Below, one piece after another: positions 1 through 7,567 of a stretch of 64,000 nt of DNA. This DNA is from an uncultured Clostridia bacterium (GTDB taxonomy: Bacteria; Bacillota; Clostridia; Christensenellales; CAG-917). A program made the translations under genes and the position numbers. The stretch covers positions 1-64,000 of the forward strand of contig CANQNQ010000002.1 in assembly GCA_947625225.1 (NCBI GenBank). The letters are read 5' to 3'. A model generated the notes under the pieces. It ran no database searches. It was not told the origin of the DNA and saw nothing but the letters and a program-made list of their open reading frames with translations. Within the stretch, counting starts at the first letter, position 1. Each line of letters starts with the position of its first letter.

Positions 1-10
1 TTCTTGAAGA

Positions 11-69
11 AAATGATAAATCCGAACCCGTCGCCAACAGGCACTACAAGGTTCGGATTATTATCATTT
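11..69. other. long inverted repeat beside tRNA-Arg
   Basis: Arms at 11-28 and 50-69 are complementary apart from two extra bases in the right arm, giving an 18-bp stem with a loop of about 21 bases. It lies immediately 3' of the leftward tRNA-Arg. There is no T-run after it on the tRNA strand, so it is not a classical intrinsic terminator. It could be a processing or termination structure, or the edge of an element that continues outside the window. Confidence 0.5.
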
Positions 70-71
70 GG

Positions 72-144
72 TACACCCGACAGGACTTGAACCCGCGCCT
101 TCAGAATCGGAATCTGATACTCTATCCAGCTGAGCTACGGGTGT
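72..144 (-). tRNA. tRNA-Arg (anticodon CCG)
   Basis: The reverse strand folds into a full cloverleaf. The 7-bp acceptor stem (ACACCCG with CGGGTGT) is at 138-144 and 73-79. The D arm has an AGCTGGATA loop. The 5-bp anticodon stem TCAGA/TCTGA carries the loop TTCCGAT, giving anticodon CCG, which reads the arginine codon CGG. The T loop is TTCAAGT. The discriminator base is A at position 72. CCA is not encoded. Confidence 0.95.
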
Positions 145-154
145 GCGCTTAGAT

Positions 155-183
155 ATTATAAGATATATTTTCCGGTTTGTCGA
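155..183 (-). promoter_or_regulatory. promoter of tRNA-Arg
   Basis: On the reverse strand, TCGACA (178-183) and TATAAT (155-160) are separated by 17 bases, and the -10 box ends 10 bases before the mature tRNA 5' end. This matches a sigma-A type promoter. Confidence 0.7.
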
Positions 184-324
184 GAATTTACTCAAAATTA
201 CTTTTGCGCATAATCATAATGGCAGAAAACTGTTTCGTTCTGCCATCGTTAAATTCGCCCAAATGCGTTTCTGTCAATGAGAAAGGCGGGATGCATGTTA
301 TATATTGATATATCTAAGGCGTAT

Positions 325-531
325 TTACATGCCCCGGGGGAGGCGGTAAAAGCCGATGAAGGATTCTACTACGTCGATGAAATCCTGCAGGTCGGCGAAA
401 TAATTTGGGTAGGCGGCATTGAGGACTTGGAAGGGATCTACACGTATTAAGACGGCGTCTTTGTCGCGCGCAGTTCGCTCGATTTGGCTGTAGAGTTGCA
501 TGACTTTGTCGACGTCGCCGGGTGCGAAAAA
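325..531 (-). pseudogene. detached C-terminal segment of the RelA/SpoT-domain gene
   Basis: Directly after the TAA at 532-534 the same reading frame stays open for about 68 codons, to a second TAA at 325-327. The translated segment includes VLIRVDPFQVLNAAYPNYF, which looks like the C-terminal tail of orphan RelA/SpoT-domain proteins. It has no start codon or ribosome site of its own near its 5' end. Either the parent gene carries a nonsense mutation or the stop is read through. Confidence 0.7.
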
Positions 532-1374
532 TTACATGCGAATAGTGTGCTCGGTGTAATCGGAGGTCAGCAAGAAATAGCCGCGCTTGTTATTGTGCTC
601 TTGTTTGAATGTTTGGAGTGCAAATTTGATGTTTTTCAGCAATCGGATAATGTTCATCTGCTTGTCTATGCGTTCGATCTCGTCGACCAGCTCGAAAAGG
701 TCTGATGGAGTGTTTGGGACGGCGGGCGCGTGCTCCAACCGCGCAAACAGGGAGGACGTCAGTGCAAAAAAGCGCAGGGTCGTCTCGTCACCCTGTCCCG
801 ATTTGAGCGCTTGTCCTGTGTATGCCCCAAGCGTTTCCACGGCGATAGCCCAAACGTGCTGCAGGTGGGTACGGAATTGTATCTCGACGCGCATGTCGTC
901 GTAGGCACCGCGTTGGTCGCCATGATATTTGTACACGACGTGCAGACTTCTGTAGCCCGACGCTTTGGGCGATTGGATATAGTCGTAAACTTTCAGCCGC
1001 TCATGCCGTATGCGCGACGAATTGTATTTTTCCGCGCAATAATACGCCTCCATAATTGTCCGGGCAATGCAACGGCAGCCGCCCAAGTCATTCATATACA
1101 GCAGACTCATCGCGTCCTCGCGGCGCAATTTGTCGACTATGGAATTGAGCCGCTTCAACCGCTGCGCGACGATGACCCCATGTCCCGCGCCGATTTTGCG
1201 CAGGCGCATATAGACCGTGTGCAATGGAATTGCGTGAGCCGCGCGCCAATTGTCCAGCACTTGCACCGCCTCGTCGTATGCGGCCTCGTACGCGTTGCCA
1301 TTTTTGAGTATTTCGCCGGCGCGCCTGATATCTCCCTTTGAATATTCTACTTTTCTCCATGTCGGTTGTCCCAT
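532..1374 (-). CDS. RelA/SpoT-domain protein, putative (p)ppGpp synthetase, C-terminus cut by in-frame stop
   Basis: The protein carries a RelA/SpoT nucleotidyltransferase domain, which in active members moves pyrophosphate from ATP to GDP or GTP to make the alarmone (p)ppGpp. Visible hallmarks are RLKRLNSIVDKL, followed by MNDLGGCRCIA, SPKASGYRSLHVVYKY and VEIQFRTHLQHVWA. There is no HD hydrolase domain and no TGS/ACT regulatory region, so it is a stand-alone small-synthetase type. The ATG at 1374 is preferred because AAGGA lies 7 bases upstream. An ATG at 1380 is possible, and an open frame continues further up to 1728 but does not look protein-like. The frame stops at 532-534, although family-like sequence continues in frame to 325. 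It is transcribed divergently from the unknown gene at 1509. A toxic small alarmone synthetase cannot be excluded. Confidence 0.75.
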   Translation of the reverse strand: MGQPTWRKVEYSKGDIRRAGEILKNGNAYEAAYDEAVQVLDNWRAAHAIPLHTVYMRLRKIGAGHGVIVAQRLKRLNSIVDKLRREDAMSLLYMNDLGGCRCIARTIMEAYYCAEKYNSSRIRHERLKVYDYIQSPKASGYRSLHVVYKYHGDQRGAYDDMRVEIQFRTHLQHVWAIAVETLGAYTGQALKSGQGDETTLRFFALTSSLFARLEHAPAVPNTPSDLFELVDEIERIDKQMNIIRLLKNIKFALQTFKQEHNNKRGYFLLTSDYTEHTIRM

Positions 1375-1508
1375 AAACATATCCTTGTTGCCATATTTGC
1401 GACGTGTAGGCAAGGTCATTATAGCATCAAAATTGCCGTTTGGCAGGCGGCAAATGCGTAAGTCGGCATATATGCGCGGGAGGGGCATATAATTTGAGGA
1501 GGTGGAAT

Positions 1509-2354
1509 ATGGCGTTGGGTAAACAGATATTGGTGTTGAGCGGCGGCGGGCACAAGGGCGTGGTAAAGTTGCTGTGCGGCGGCGGAATGCTAAAGGGCAG
1601 CTGCGCGTTGGACTTCCGTCCCGTCGGGGCAAGTTTGTACTTCGTGGGCGAAAATATCGCAAAAGTGGGTATAAACGATATAAATACGACGTTTGAAGTG
1701 CCGTTTGTGACAAATTACGATATTTCATGCGTGCTGAGGTCCAGCTCGGTGACGATGTTTGGCGGCGTGGGCAACAAGGCGGATCTGCTTAAAAAAATTG
1801 ATGATTTTTCCAAGGGCGCAGACAGTGCTAAGCCCGCAAACCCCTCAAAAATTTCCTCAGATGACCATGCCAAAGCGGGGCAGGATAAAGTTGCGGCGGA
1901 CGCGTCCCCCGATGGCGCAAGCGCGGTTGGCGCGGGGGATATGGCGCAGGCGATGGGTGCGGCGCGCGGGGAGGCGCGCTCCGTCAGGATGGCGGATGCC
2001 TTGGGCGAGGATTGGATAAAGTATGACGGCAACAATTTTTACTACGCTGTCAAGCCGCAGATAGACGAGATGTTTGTGTGCTATCCGCTTGAGGAGAGCC
2101 TGGGCAAGGCGGTGGAAAATTCCAAGTGGGTCAAAATAGAAGCGGAGGACGGATACTACGTCGTGGGGCTGCTGTTTGACGACGCCGAGCCGGCGTTCAT
2201 CTGCTACGGAGTGCCGTCCGTGTCCGCCGACAGCCGCCCGCCCAAGGAACTGGAGGACATGTGCGTATGGCTGCCGCTCACTCAAAAGACGGCGGACGCT
2301 GCGGGCTATTGGGTGATATATCAATCCGCCAAGACGGGAGAGATAGTAAAATAA
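1509..2354 (+). CDS. hypothetical protein, two-part, function unknown
   Basis: This 281-residue protein has no family I can name. GAGGAGG lies just before the chosen ATG at 1509, with TATAAT at 1488-1493, implying a very short leader. The N-terminal ~100 residues begin with a basic/Gly-rich stretch (SGGGHKGVVKLL) and are predicted to be mostly beta. Residues ~110-165 are a low-complexity Ala/Ser/Asp-rich linker. The C-terminal ~110 residues form a second compact domain starting at DWIKYDGNNFYYAVKPQIDE. There is no signal peptide or membrane segment, so it is likely cytoplasmic. The two-domain-plus-linker layout suggests a regulatory or adaptor role, but nothing in the neighbourhood identifies one. 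Confidence 0.65.
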   Translation: MALGKQILVLSGGGHKGVVKLLCGGGMLKGSCALDFRPVGASLYFVGENIAKVGINDINTTFEVPFVTNYDISCVLRSSSVTMFGGVGNKADLLKKIDDFSKGADSAKPANPSKISSDDHAKAGQDKVAADASPDGASAVGAGDMAQAMGAARGEARSVRMADALGEDWIKYDGNNFYYAVKPQIDEMFVCYPLEESLGKAVENSKWVKIEAEDGYYVVGLLFDDAEPAFICYGVPSVSADSRPPKELEDMCVWLPLTQKTADAAGYWVIYQSAKTGEIVK

Positions 2355-2393
2355 AAAAGCGACATGAGTCGCAAATATCATAAAAATTTTATT

Positions 2394-2708
2394 TCAGATA
2401 TTCAAATTTTGCAAGAGCGTCGTAACGGCGCTTTTATCTTTTTTGGATAGTTTTCTATAATTGGTTATCAACATTCTTTCATCATCGGACAAAAATATTT
2501 GGTCGGCGTCATAATTGAAAAATTGCGCGAGCGATATACCAAATGCGTCGCAAAGCGCGCTTAAAGTTGCGATCGTCGGCTGCGTCCCACGAGAAAACAT
2601 GTTTGTAATTGTAACATACGGCACGCCTGCCTCATCGCACATCTTATAATTTGTCCAATTACGCTCATCTCTGAGCTGTTTGATTCTGTCTGTAATTTCC
2701 ATATGCAT
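2394..2708 (-). CDS. XRE-family helix-turn-helix regulator, likely controller of the adjacent RM genes
   Basis: This 104-residue protein begins with an HTH_3/XRE domain (TDRIKQLRDERNWTNYKM through TNMFSRGTQPTIATLSALC, residues ~5-60). A short helical tail follows (LSKKDKSAVTTLLQNL). It is divergent from the methylase at 2817 and shares a 108-base promoter region carrying two palindromes with the same TACATTTGTA core. This is the usual arrangement for restriction-modification control proteins or self-regulating repressors. The first ATG at 2708 has no ribosome site and lies close to a TACTAT -10-like box, so the mRNA may be leaderless. An alternative ATG is at 2702. Confidence 0.8.
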   Translation of the reverse strand: MHMEITDRIKQLRDERNWTNYKMCDEAGVPYVTITNMFSRGTQPTIATLSALCDAFGISLAQFFNYDADQIFLSDDERMLITNYRKLSKKDKSAVTTLLQNLNI

Positions 2709-2720
2709 CTATATAGTATG

Positions 2721-2732
2721 ATACATTTGTAT
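2721..2732. promoter_or_regulatory. operator palindrome 1 for XRE regulator
   Basis: ATACATTTGTAT is a perfect 5+2+5 inverted repeat. It sits just upstream of the TACTAT -10-like box (2713-2718) of the leftward regulator gene. It shares its ten-base core with palindrome 2. Confidence 0.6.
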
Positions 2733-2753
2733 ATATCATATATCCCATATGTA

Positions 2754-2783
2754 TTGACTTATATGTTACATTTGTAATATAAT
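2754..2783 (+). promoter_or_regulatory. promoter of methylase/HNH operon
   Basis: TTGACT (2754-2759) and TATAAT (2778-2783) are 18 bases apart, upstream of the methylase start at 2817. Operator palindrome 2 lies inside the spacer, so binding of the regulator would block RNA polymerase. Confidence 0.7.
2766..2777. promoter_or_regulatory. operator palindrome 2 for XRE regulator
   Basis: TTACATTTGTAA is a perfect 5+2+5 inverted repeat within the -35/-10 spacer of the rightward promoter. Its core is identical to that of palindrome 1, 45 bases away. Confidence 0.6.
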
Positions 2784-2816
2784 TTGTCTAAGAATTGTAT
2801 ATGGAGATAGTTCGAT

Positions 2817-3965
2817 ATGGCTACTAAAAACATGGACGCCGCTAAAAAGAACAAAGCGGATGAATTTTACACACAACTAAGCGACATCGAAGCAGAGTTG
2901 CGCCACTATAAGGAACAATTTTACGGCAAGACCGTTTTGTGCAACTGTGACGATCCATATGAGAGCAATTTTTTTAAGTATTTTGCAATGAATTTCAATC
3001 ATTTGGGGTTGAAAAAGTTGATTGCCACATGTTATGCGCCGTCGCCGATAGCTTATACTCAGCTTTCGTTGTTTGATGATGAAAAGGTTATAACCGCCAA
3101 TAAACGGAAAGCATATAAAATTGAAATTACACAAATAGGTGATTACAATGGCGATGGGGCAACAGATTTGGTGGATGTAGATTTATTGCTTAAAAACAAA
3201 GAAAATGCGCTTTCGTTTTTGAATGAAGATGGTGATTTCCGTTCGGAAGAGTGTATAAACTTGTTGAAAGAGGCGGATGTGGTGGTGACAAATCCCCCGT
3301 TCTCGCTTTTCAGAGAGTATGTTGCACAACTGATAGAATATAATAAAAATTTTATAATCATCGGTAATACCAATGCTTTGACTTATAAGGAAATATTTCA
3401 TTTGTTTAAGGAAAATAAAATAAGGACAGGAAATACGAAATTTAATGTTGGTATGTATTTTTCCGTACCTAACGATTTTGAAAAATATCATAAAATTGAA
3501 AATGGAAAGAAATATGTGAGAGTTTCGACAACATGTTGGTTTACAAGTTTGCCGGTTAATAAGCATAATGAATTCTTAACTCTTTACAAACATTATTCTC
3601 CTGAGGAATATCCACATTATGACAATTATAATGCTATAAATGTAGACAAAGCAACAGATATTCCGTGTGATTATGTGGGGGAGATGGGCGTTCCCATAAC
3701 ATTTTTGGATAAATATAACCCAGACCAGTTTGAAATTGTAGCGTTAGGCATCGTCGGCAGTATAAATTTTACCTGTGAAAAGAAAATGGAAATTCTAAAA
3801 GATGGAGTTCCAACAGGTCAATATACGATAAATGCAAAAGGAACGCTATATAAAAAATATAATCCCAGTACAGATACAAAACCGCCAGCTTTCAGAGATT
3901 GTGAAACGGGGACTTTATATTCGAGTATATATGCAAGAATAATCATAAGGAGGAAGCAACAATGA
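2817..3965 (+). CDS. EcoRI-type adenine-specific DNA methyltransferase
   Basis: This 382-residue protein matches the EcoRI methylase family (N6-adenine methylation of DNA using S-adenosylmethionine). The catalytic motif IV, NPPF, is at residues 159-162 in the context EADVVVTNPPFSLF. The N-terminal region (YKEQFYGKTVLCNCDDPYESNF) resembles the family's cofactor-binding start. The gene is noticeably more AT-rich than its flanks, suggesting recent transfer. It overlaps the next gene by 4 bases (ATGA), so the two are translationally coupled. Its probable job is to protect host sites from the neighbouring nuclease-like protein. Its recognition sequence cannot be inferred from the sequence. Confidence 0.88.
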   Translation: MATKNMDAAKKNKADEFYTQLSDIEAELRHYKEQFYGKTVLCNCDDPYESNFFKYFAMNFNHLGLKKLIATCYAPSPIAYTQLSLFDDEKVITANKRKAYKIEITQIGDYNGDGATDLVDVDLLLKNKENALSFLNEDGDFRSEECINLLKEADVVVTNPPFSLFREYVAQLIEYNKNFIIIGNTNALTYKEIFHLFKENKIRTGNTKFNVGMYFSVPNDFEKYHKIENGKKYVRVSTTCWFTSLPVNKHNEFLTLYKHYSPEEYPHYDNYNAINVDKATDIPCDYVGEMGVPITFLDKYNPDQFEIVALGIVGSINFTCEKKMEILKDGVPTGQYTINAKGTLYKKYNPSTDTKPPAFRDCETGTLYSSIYARIIIRRKQQ

Positions 3966-5062
3966 AAATCGAACTTCATCACATCAAAATAGCCGAGGTC
4001 TGCGACGGATATGTGGACAGCGCGGAAGAAGGAGTAGTAGGCTACGGCGGAAAACTGAACATTCGCCCAAAATATCAGCGCGAATTTGTGTATGACAATG
4101 AGAAGCGCAATGCGGTCATAAGCACCATCACCAAAGGCTTTCCTCTAAACGTCATGTATTGGGCGAAAAATGCGGATGGCACATTTGAAGTGTTGGACGG
4201 GCAGCAACGCACCGTCAGTTTTTGTCAATACGTCAACGGGGATTTTTCCGTCAATGACAAATATTTTCACAATCTGACTCAATCGGCGAAAGACAACATT
4301 TTGAATTACAGCCTGTTGATATATTTCTGCGAGGGCACAGAGGACGAAAAGCTGGATTGGTTTTCAACTGTTAACATAGCGGGGGAGGAGTTGACCCCAC
4401 AAGAATTGAGAAACGCTACATATACGGGCGAATGGCTGACGCACGCAAAATCCATATTCAGCAAGTCAAATTGTGCCGCATACCTGTTTGCAAAAGACTA
4501 TGTGCCCGGTTCGCCCATAAAACAAGAGCTTTTGGAAACCGCGCTGGATTGGATAAGCAAGGGGAATATCAAGGGCTATATGGCGGATCATCAGCATTGC
4601 CAAAACGCCAACGAGCTTTGGATATACTTCCAAAACGTGATAAATTGGGTGAAGCTGACGTTCACCACTTATCGTCGCGAGATGAAAGGCATAAATTGGG
4701 GTAAATTGTATGATGAGTACAAGGACAGAACTTTCAATACTGTCGCGCTTGAGAGACAAATTGCCGAGTTTATGCTTGACGATGATGTGACAAACAAAAA
4801 GGGGATATATTCGTATGTGCTCACCGGCAAGGAAAAATATCTCAGTTTGCGCGCGTTCACGGAGAGCCAAAAGCGGCAAGCATATGAAAAACAAGCGGGC
4901 ATATGTCCGCATTGCGTTGCCGAGCACAGGGAAAAGACTTGGTATAAATTAGAGGAAATGGAAGCCGATCATATTACTCCTTGGAGTGAGGGCGGCAAGA
5001 CTGTCGTTGACAATTGCCAGATGTTGTGTAAGGAGCATAATAGGATAAAAAGCAATCGTTAA
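3962..5062 (+). CDS. DUF262-HNH endonuclease-like protein
   Basis: This 366-residue protein fuses an N-terminal DUF262 (ParB/Srx-fold) domain with a C-terminal HNH nuclease. The DUF262 signatures are YQREF (residues ~38-42) and LDGQQR (78-83). The HNH end has CPHC at 315-318, DH at 336-337, N351, and Cys356/His359 as the second half of the zinc knuckle, so the metal-binding and catalytic set looks complete. DUF262-HNH proteins occur in nucleotide-dependent restriction of modified DNA (GmrSD-like) and in other defence proteins. Coupling to a DNA methylase suggests it acts as the restriction partner. Whether DUF262 hydrolyses nucleotides here is unknown. It ends 1 base from convergent rsmI with no visible terminator between. 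Confidence 0.82.
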   Translation: MKIELHHIKIAEVCDGYVDSAEEGVVGYGGKLNIRPKYQREFVYDNEKRNAVISTITKGFPLNVMYWAKNADGTFEVLDGQQRTVSFCQYVNGDFSVNDKYFHNLTQSAKDNILNYSLLIYFCEGTEDEKLDWFSTVNIAGEELTPQELRNATYTGEWLTHAKSIFSKSNCAAYLFAKDYVPGSPIKQELLETALDWISKGNIKGYMADHQHCQNANELWIYFQNVINWVKLTFTTYRREMKGINWGKLYDEYKDRTFNTVALERQIAEFMLDDDVTNKKGIYSYVLTGKEKYLSLRAFTESQKRQAYEKQAGICPHCVAEHREKTWYKLEEMEADHITPWSEGGKTVVDNCQMLCKEHNRIKSNR

Positions 5063-5063
5063 G

Positions 5064-5867
5064 TTACATATTCAGGGAGGCTTGATAGATGTCGTTTTTG
5101 GGGACGCCGCGGTCCTTAGCGACCTGCTTGACGGCCTCCTTTTTGTCGCAACCCTCGTTGAGGTAGTGTTGCAGATGCTCCTCGACAGTCAGGTCGTTCA
5201 ACGGATTTTGCGCAGAGGCGGGGTCCACTATGAGCACTATCTCGCCGCGCTCCTCGCCTTCGTAGTTTGCGAGAGTGGAGGTGACAACGCTTTCGTACAC
5301 TTTGGTGAGTTCGCGCACGGTATGAACCTGTCTGTCTCCCAGCGTTTCTAGCAGCATGGCGCAAGTTTTTTTGAGGTCATGTGGCGCGACGTACAACACG
5401 ATGGGCAGGCAAGCGCTGTCCGCTTTTGTCAATATTGCCACTTTATCTGTTCGTTTTTCGGGTAAAAACCCTATGAATGTGAAACCTGCCGCCTTTATGC
5501 CACTCAGCGTGACGGCGCTTGCGAACGCTGTGGGACCGGGGACAAGCTCGGTCTCCACGCCCAACTCGCGGCACTTGGAGATGACTTCCGCGCCGGGGTC
5601 GCTGATGGAGGGCATGCCGGCGTCCGTTATTAGCGCGACGTTCTGCCCGCCGTTTATAAGCTCTATTATATTTTGCGCCGCCTCCGCCTCATTGAATTTG
5701 TGATAGGAAATCAGCCGCGCGTGGATGTCGTAGCGGCTCAGCAGCGGCAGCGAGTGGCGGGTGTCCTCGCACGCTATCACGTCCGCGCTTTTAAGGACGT
5801 CCAGCGCGCGCAACGTTATGTCCGCCAGGTTGCCTATGGGGGTGCCCACAATGTACAATTTTGCCAT
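5064..5867 (-). CDS. rsmI: 16S rRNA (cytidine1402-2'-O)-methyltransferase
   Basis: RsmI 2'-O-methylates C1402 in the decoding centre of 16S rRNA, using S-adenosylmethionine. The 267-residue protein opens with LYIVGTPIGNLADITLRALDVL and then ACEDTRHS, the family signature, with ITDAGMPSISDPG near residue 80. Its length fits the tetrapyrrole-methylase fold (usually 270-290 residues). It is the last gene of a leftward unit rplI-trmN6-rsmI, starting 6 bases after its upstream neighbour. Confidence 0.95.
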   Translation of the reverse strand: MAKLYIVGTPIGNLADITLRALDVLKSADVIACEDTRHSLPLLSRYDIHARLISYHKFNEAEAAQNIIELINGGQNVALITDAGMPSISDPGAEVISKCRELGVETELVPGPTAFASAVTLSGIKAAGFTFIGFLPEKRTDKVAILTKADSACLPIVLYVAPHDLKKTCAMLLETLGDRQVHTVRELTKVYESVVTSTLANYEGEERGEIVLIVDPASAQNPLNDLTVEEHLQHYLNEGCDKKEAVKQVAKDRGVPKNDIYQASLNM

Positions 5868-5873
5868 AATTTC

Positions 5874-6584
5874 CTATTCGACGCCGTACAGGCGTTTATA
5901 TTGTTGGGTGTCCTTGCCGTCCTCGTCCTTTGCGACAAATGTGGACAGCGTAAGCCCTTCCTTGCCGCCCTTGCGCGCGCTGACCACCGCGGCGTCCGCG
6001 CCCGAGGACAGTTTGGGGAAGATAAGCGTCATGTGTTTGGGCTGCAGGTTGCGGCTTGTCATTGCCGAAAACAGCGTTGCCAACCGCGCGACTTTTATCA
6101 CAAAGCACGCGTCTCCGCCGAATTTAAGCGCCCACGCCGCCGCGGCAACGAAGTCGTCCAGTGTGGCTCCGCTCTCGCAGCGGGACAGCCCTCTTTCGCC
6201 CTCCGCGCCGCCCGAAGTGAAGTAGGGAGGATTGCAAAGCGCTTTGTCAAAGCTTTCCGCCTTCACAAGGCTACATATGTCGCGCACGTCGCCGTTGATG
6301 ACGTCAAATTTGTCCTCTAAGCCGTTGAGACGGGCGCTTCTTAGGGATAGCTCGCACTGCTTTTGCTGTATCTCTATGCCCGTGGCGTGCGCCGCCCCGC
6401 GCTTGACGAGAGCGAGTATGGACAGTATCCCGCCGCCGGAGCCGAGGTCCAGCACGCGGTCGCCGACGTCTATCTTTGCCATATTGGCGACAAACACGGA
6501 GTCCTGCGTGAAGCGATAGCCCTCGCTGTCCTGCAGCAGTTTGCGACCGTCTATCCCCAGATCGACCAAGTACTCCGACATCAC
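5874..6584 (-). CDS. tRNA1(Val) adenine-37 N6-methyltransferase-like protein
   Basis: This 236-residue class I SAM-dependent methylase has the cofactor loop [13 protein letters not shown] and the catalytic motif NPPY (CNPPYF). It belongs to the TrmN6/YfiC-type group of small RNA adenine methylases. Its neighbour rsmI supports a role in RNA modification. Its start overlaps the end of rplI by 4 bases (ATGA), and rsmI follows closely, so all three are co-transcribed. The exact target base is inferred from the family, not shown. Confidence 0.85.
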   Translation of the reverse strand: MMSEYLVDLGIDGRKLLQDSEGYRFTQDSVFVANMAKIDVGDRVLDLGSGGGILSILALVKRGAAHATGIEIQQKQCELSLRSARLNGLEDKFDVINGDVRDICSLVKAESFDKALCNPPYFTSGGAEGERGLSRCESGATLDDFVAAAAWALKFGGDACFVIKVARLATLFSAMTSRNLQPKHMTLIFPKLSSGADAAVVSARKGGKEGLTLSTFVAKDEDGKDTQQYKRLYGVE

Positions 6585-7027
6585 AGGCGTATCACGTCCA
6601 CGCGCACCGTCTGCGACACCTCGGGGTAGAGGCGGACGGTCACTTCGAAGGTGCCGAAGTCGCGGATGTGTTCCTTCATATCTATCTTCTTTTTGTCGAC
6701 GGCGACGCCCATTGCGCCCAGCGCTTCCGCCACCATTTCCGCCGTCACCGAACCGAACATCTTGCCGTTGTTGTCGCCGCCCTTTGCGCCGACGGTGACG
6801 GTCACTTTGCTCAGCATCTGTGCAGTTGCCACTGCTTGCGCGCGTTCGGCGGCTTCCTTTGCCGCCTGAGCCTTCTTTTGCTGCTCGTAGGCGTTGAGAT
6901 TTTGCGGGGTGCCTTCCTTTGCCATGCCTTTTTTGATGAGGAAGTTGCGCGCGTAGCCGTCGTTGACCTCGACCACTTCGCCCTGTTTGCCCGTGCCTTT
7001 GACGTCTTTTAGAAGAATGACTTTCAT
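6581..7027 (-). CDS. rplI: 50S ribosomal protein L9
   Basis: L9 binds 23S rRNA near the L1 stalk. The N-terminal domain [16 protein letters not shown] followed by [11 protein letters not shown] is diagnostic, and the long connecting helix and C-terminal domain are present (148 residues, normal length). The ATG at 7027 is chosen because GGAGGG lies upstream and the protein then begins with canonical MKVILL. A longer frame to 7054 is not supported. It is first in the unit with the two rRNA/tRNA methylases. Confidence 0.97.
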   Translation of the reverse strand: MKVILLKDVKGTGKQGEVVEVNDGYARNFLIKKGMAKEGTPQNLNAYEQQKKAQAAKEAAERAQAVATAQMLSKVTVTVGAKGGDNNGKMFGSVTAEMVAEALGAMGVAVDKKKIDMKEHIRDFGTFEVTVRLYPEVSQTVRVDVIRL

Positions 7028-7054
7028 ATATCCCTCCGATTTGTTGCTAAACAC

Positions 7055-7083
7055 ATTTTAGCATATACTTGGCGTTTTATCAA
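7055..7083 (-). promoter_or_regulatory. promoter of rplI unit
   Basis: On the reverse strand TTGATA (7078-7083) and TAAAAT (7055-7060) are spaced by 17 bases, ending 27 bases before the rplI start. Confidence 0.75.
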
Positions 7084-7167
7084 CGGAAAATATATTTGTC
7101 CCGCGTCTATAAATTCTGTTTTGGGACATACTAGCCAAAAAGGGCGCTTTGCGCCTCGGAGGAAAAT

Positions 7168-7473
7168 ATGAAACAGATCAATTGTTCCACATCCAATTGC
7201 GAACACAACATCAAGGGCAAGTGCCTTGCGGGGGTCATCTCGGTCAGCGAAAACGCCAAGTGCGTCAGCCGCATCAAGCGCGAGGGCGGCGCTCTTGCGC
7301 AAAACTTTGCGGACGTTGAGGCGGGCGACGACATCTACGCCAACGACCTCGAATCCCTCGTGCAGTGCGCGGCTCAGTGCGCTTTCAACAACCACGGGCT
7401 GTGCGCCAACGAGCAGATAGACGTGCGCGACGCGGCGTTTTCCACAAAGTGCCGCACCTTCCTCAAAAAATAA
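7168..7473 (+). CDS. DUF1540 cysteine-rich protein
   Basis: This 101-residue soluble protein has two DUF1540-like halves. The first is NCSTSNCEHNIKGKCLAGVISV, with a following Cys in ENAKC. The second is CAAQCAFNNHGLCANEQIDV, with a following Cys in STKC. Each half has a C-x(5)-C-x(n)-C spacing suited to binding metal or forming a compact knuckle. GGAGG lies upstream of the ATG. DUF1540 proteins are common in spore-forming Firmicutes but have no assigned activity. It is divergent from rplI and not obviously coupled to the next gene. Confidence 0.85.
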   Translation: MKQINCSTSNCEHNIKGKCLAGVISVSENAKCVSRIKREGGALAQNFADVEAGDDIYANDLESLVQCAAQCAFNNHGLCANEQIDVRDAAFSTKCRTFLKK

Positions 7474-7567
7474 GCCGACATAAGCCTTTCGACACATTGC
7501 GTCATTATGGCGCATATTCGTCCGTTTTGCGCGCGCGCCCTGTGATATTATGGGTGCGAGGTGTATT

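Noticed and set aside
2817-5062. Prophage or plasmid remnant around the methylase
   Set aside because: No integrase, phage structural or replication genes accompany it; a small transferred defence island is sufficient.
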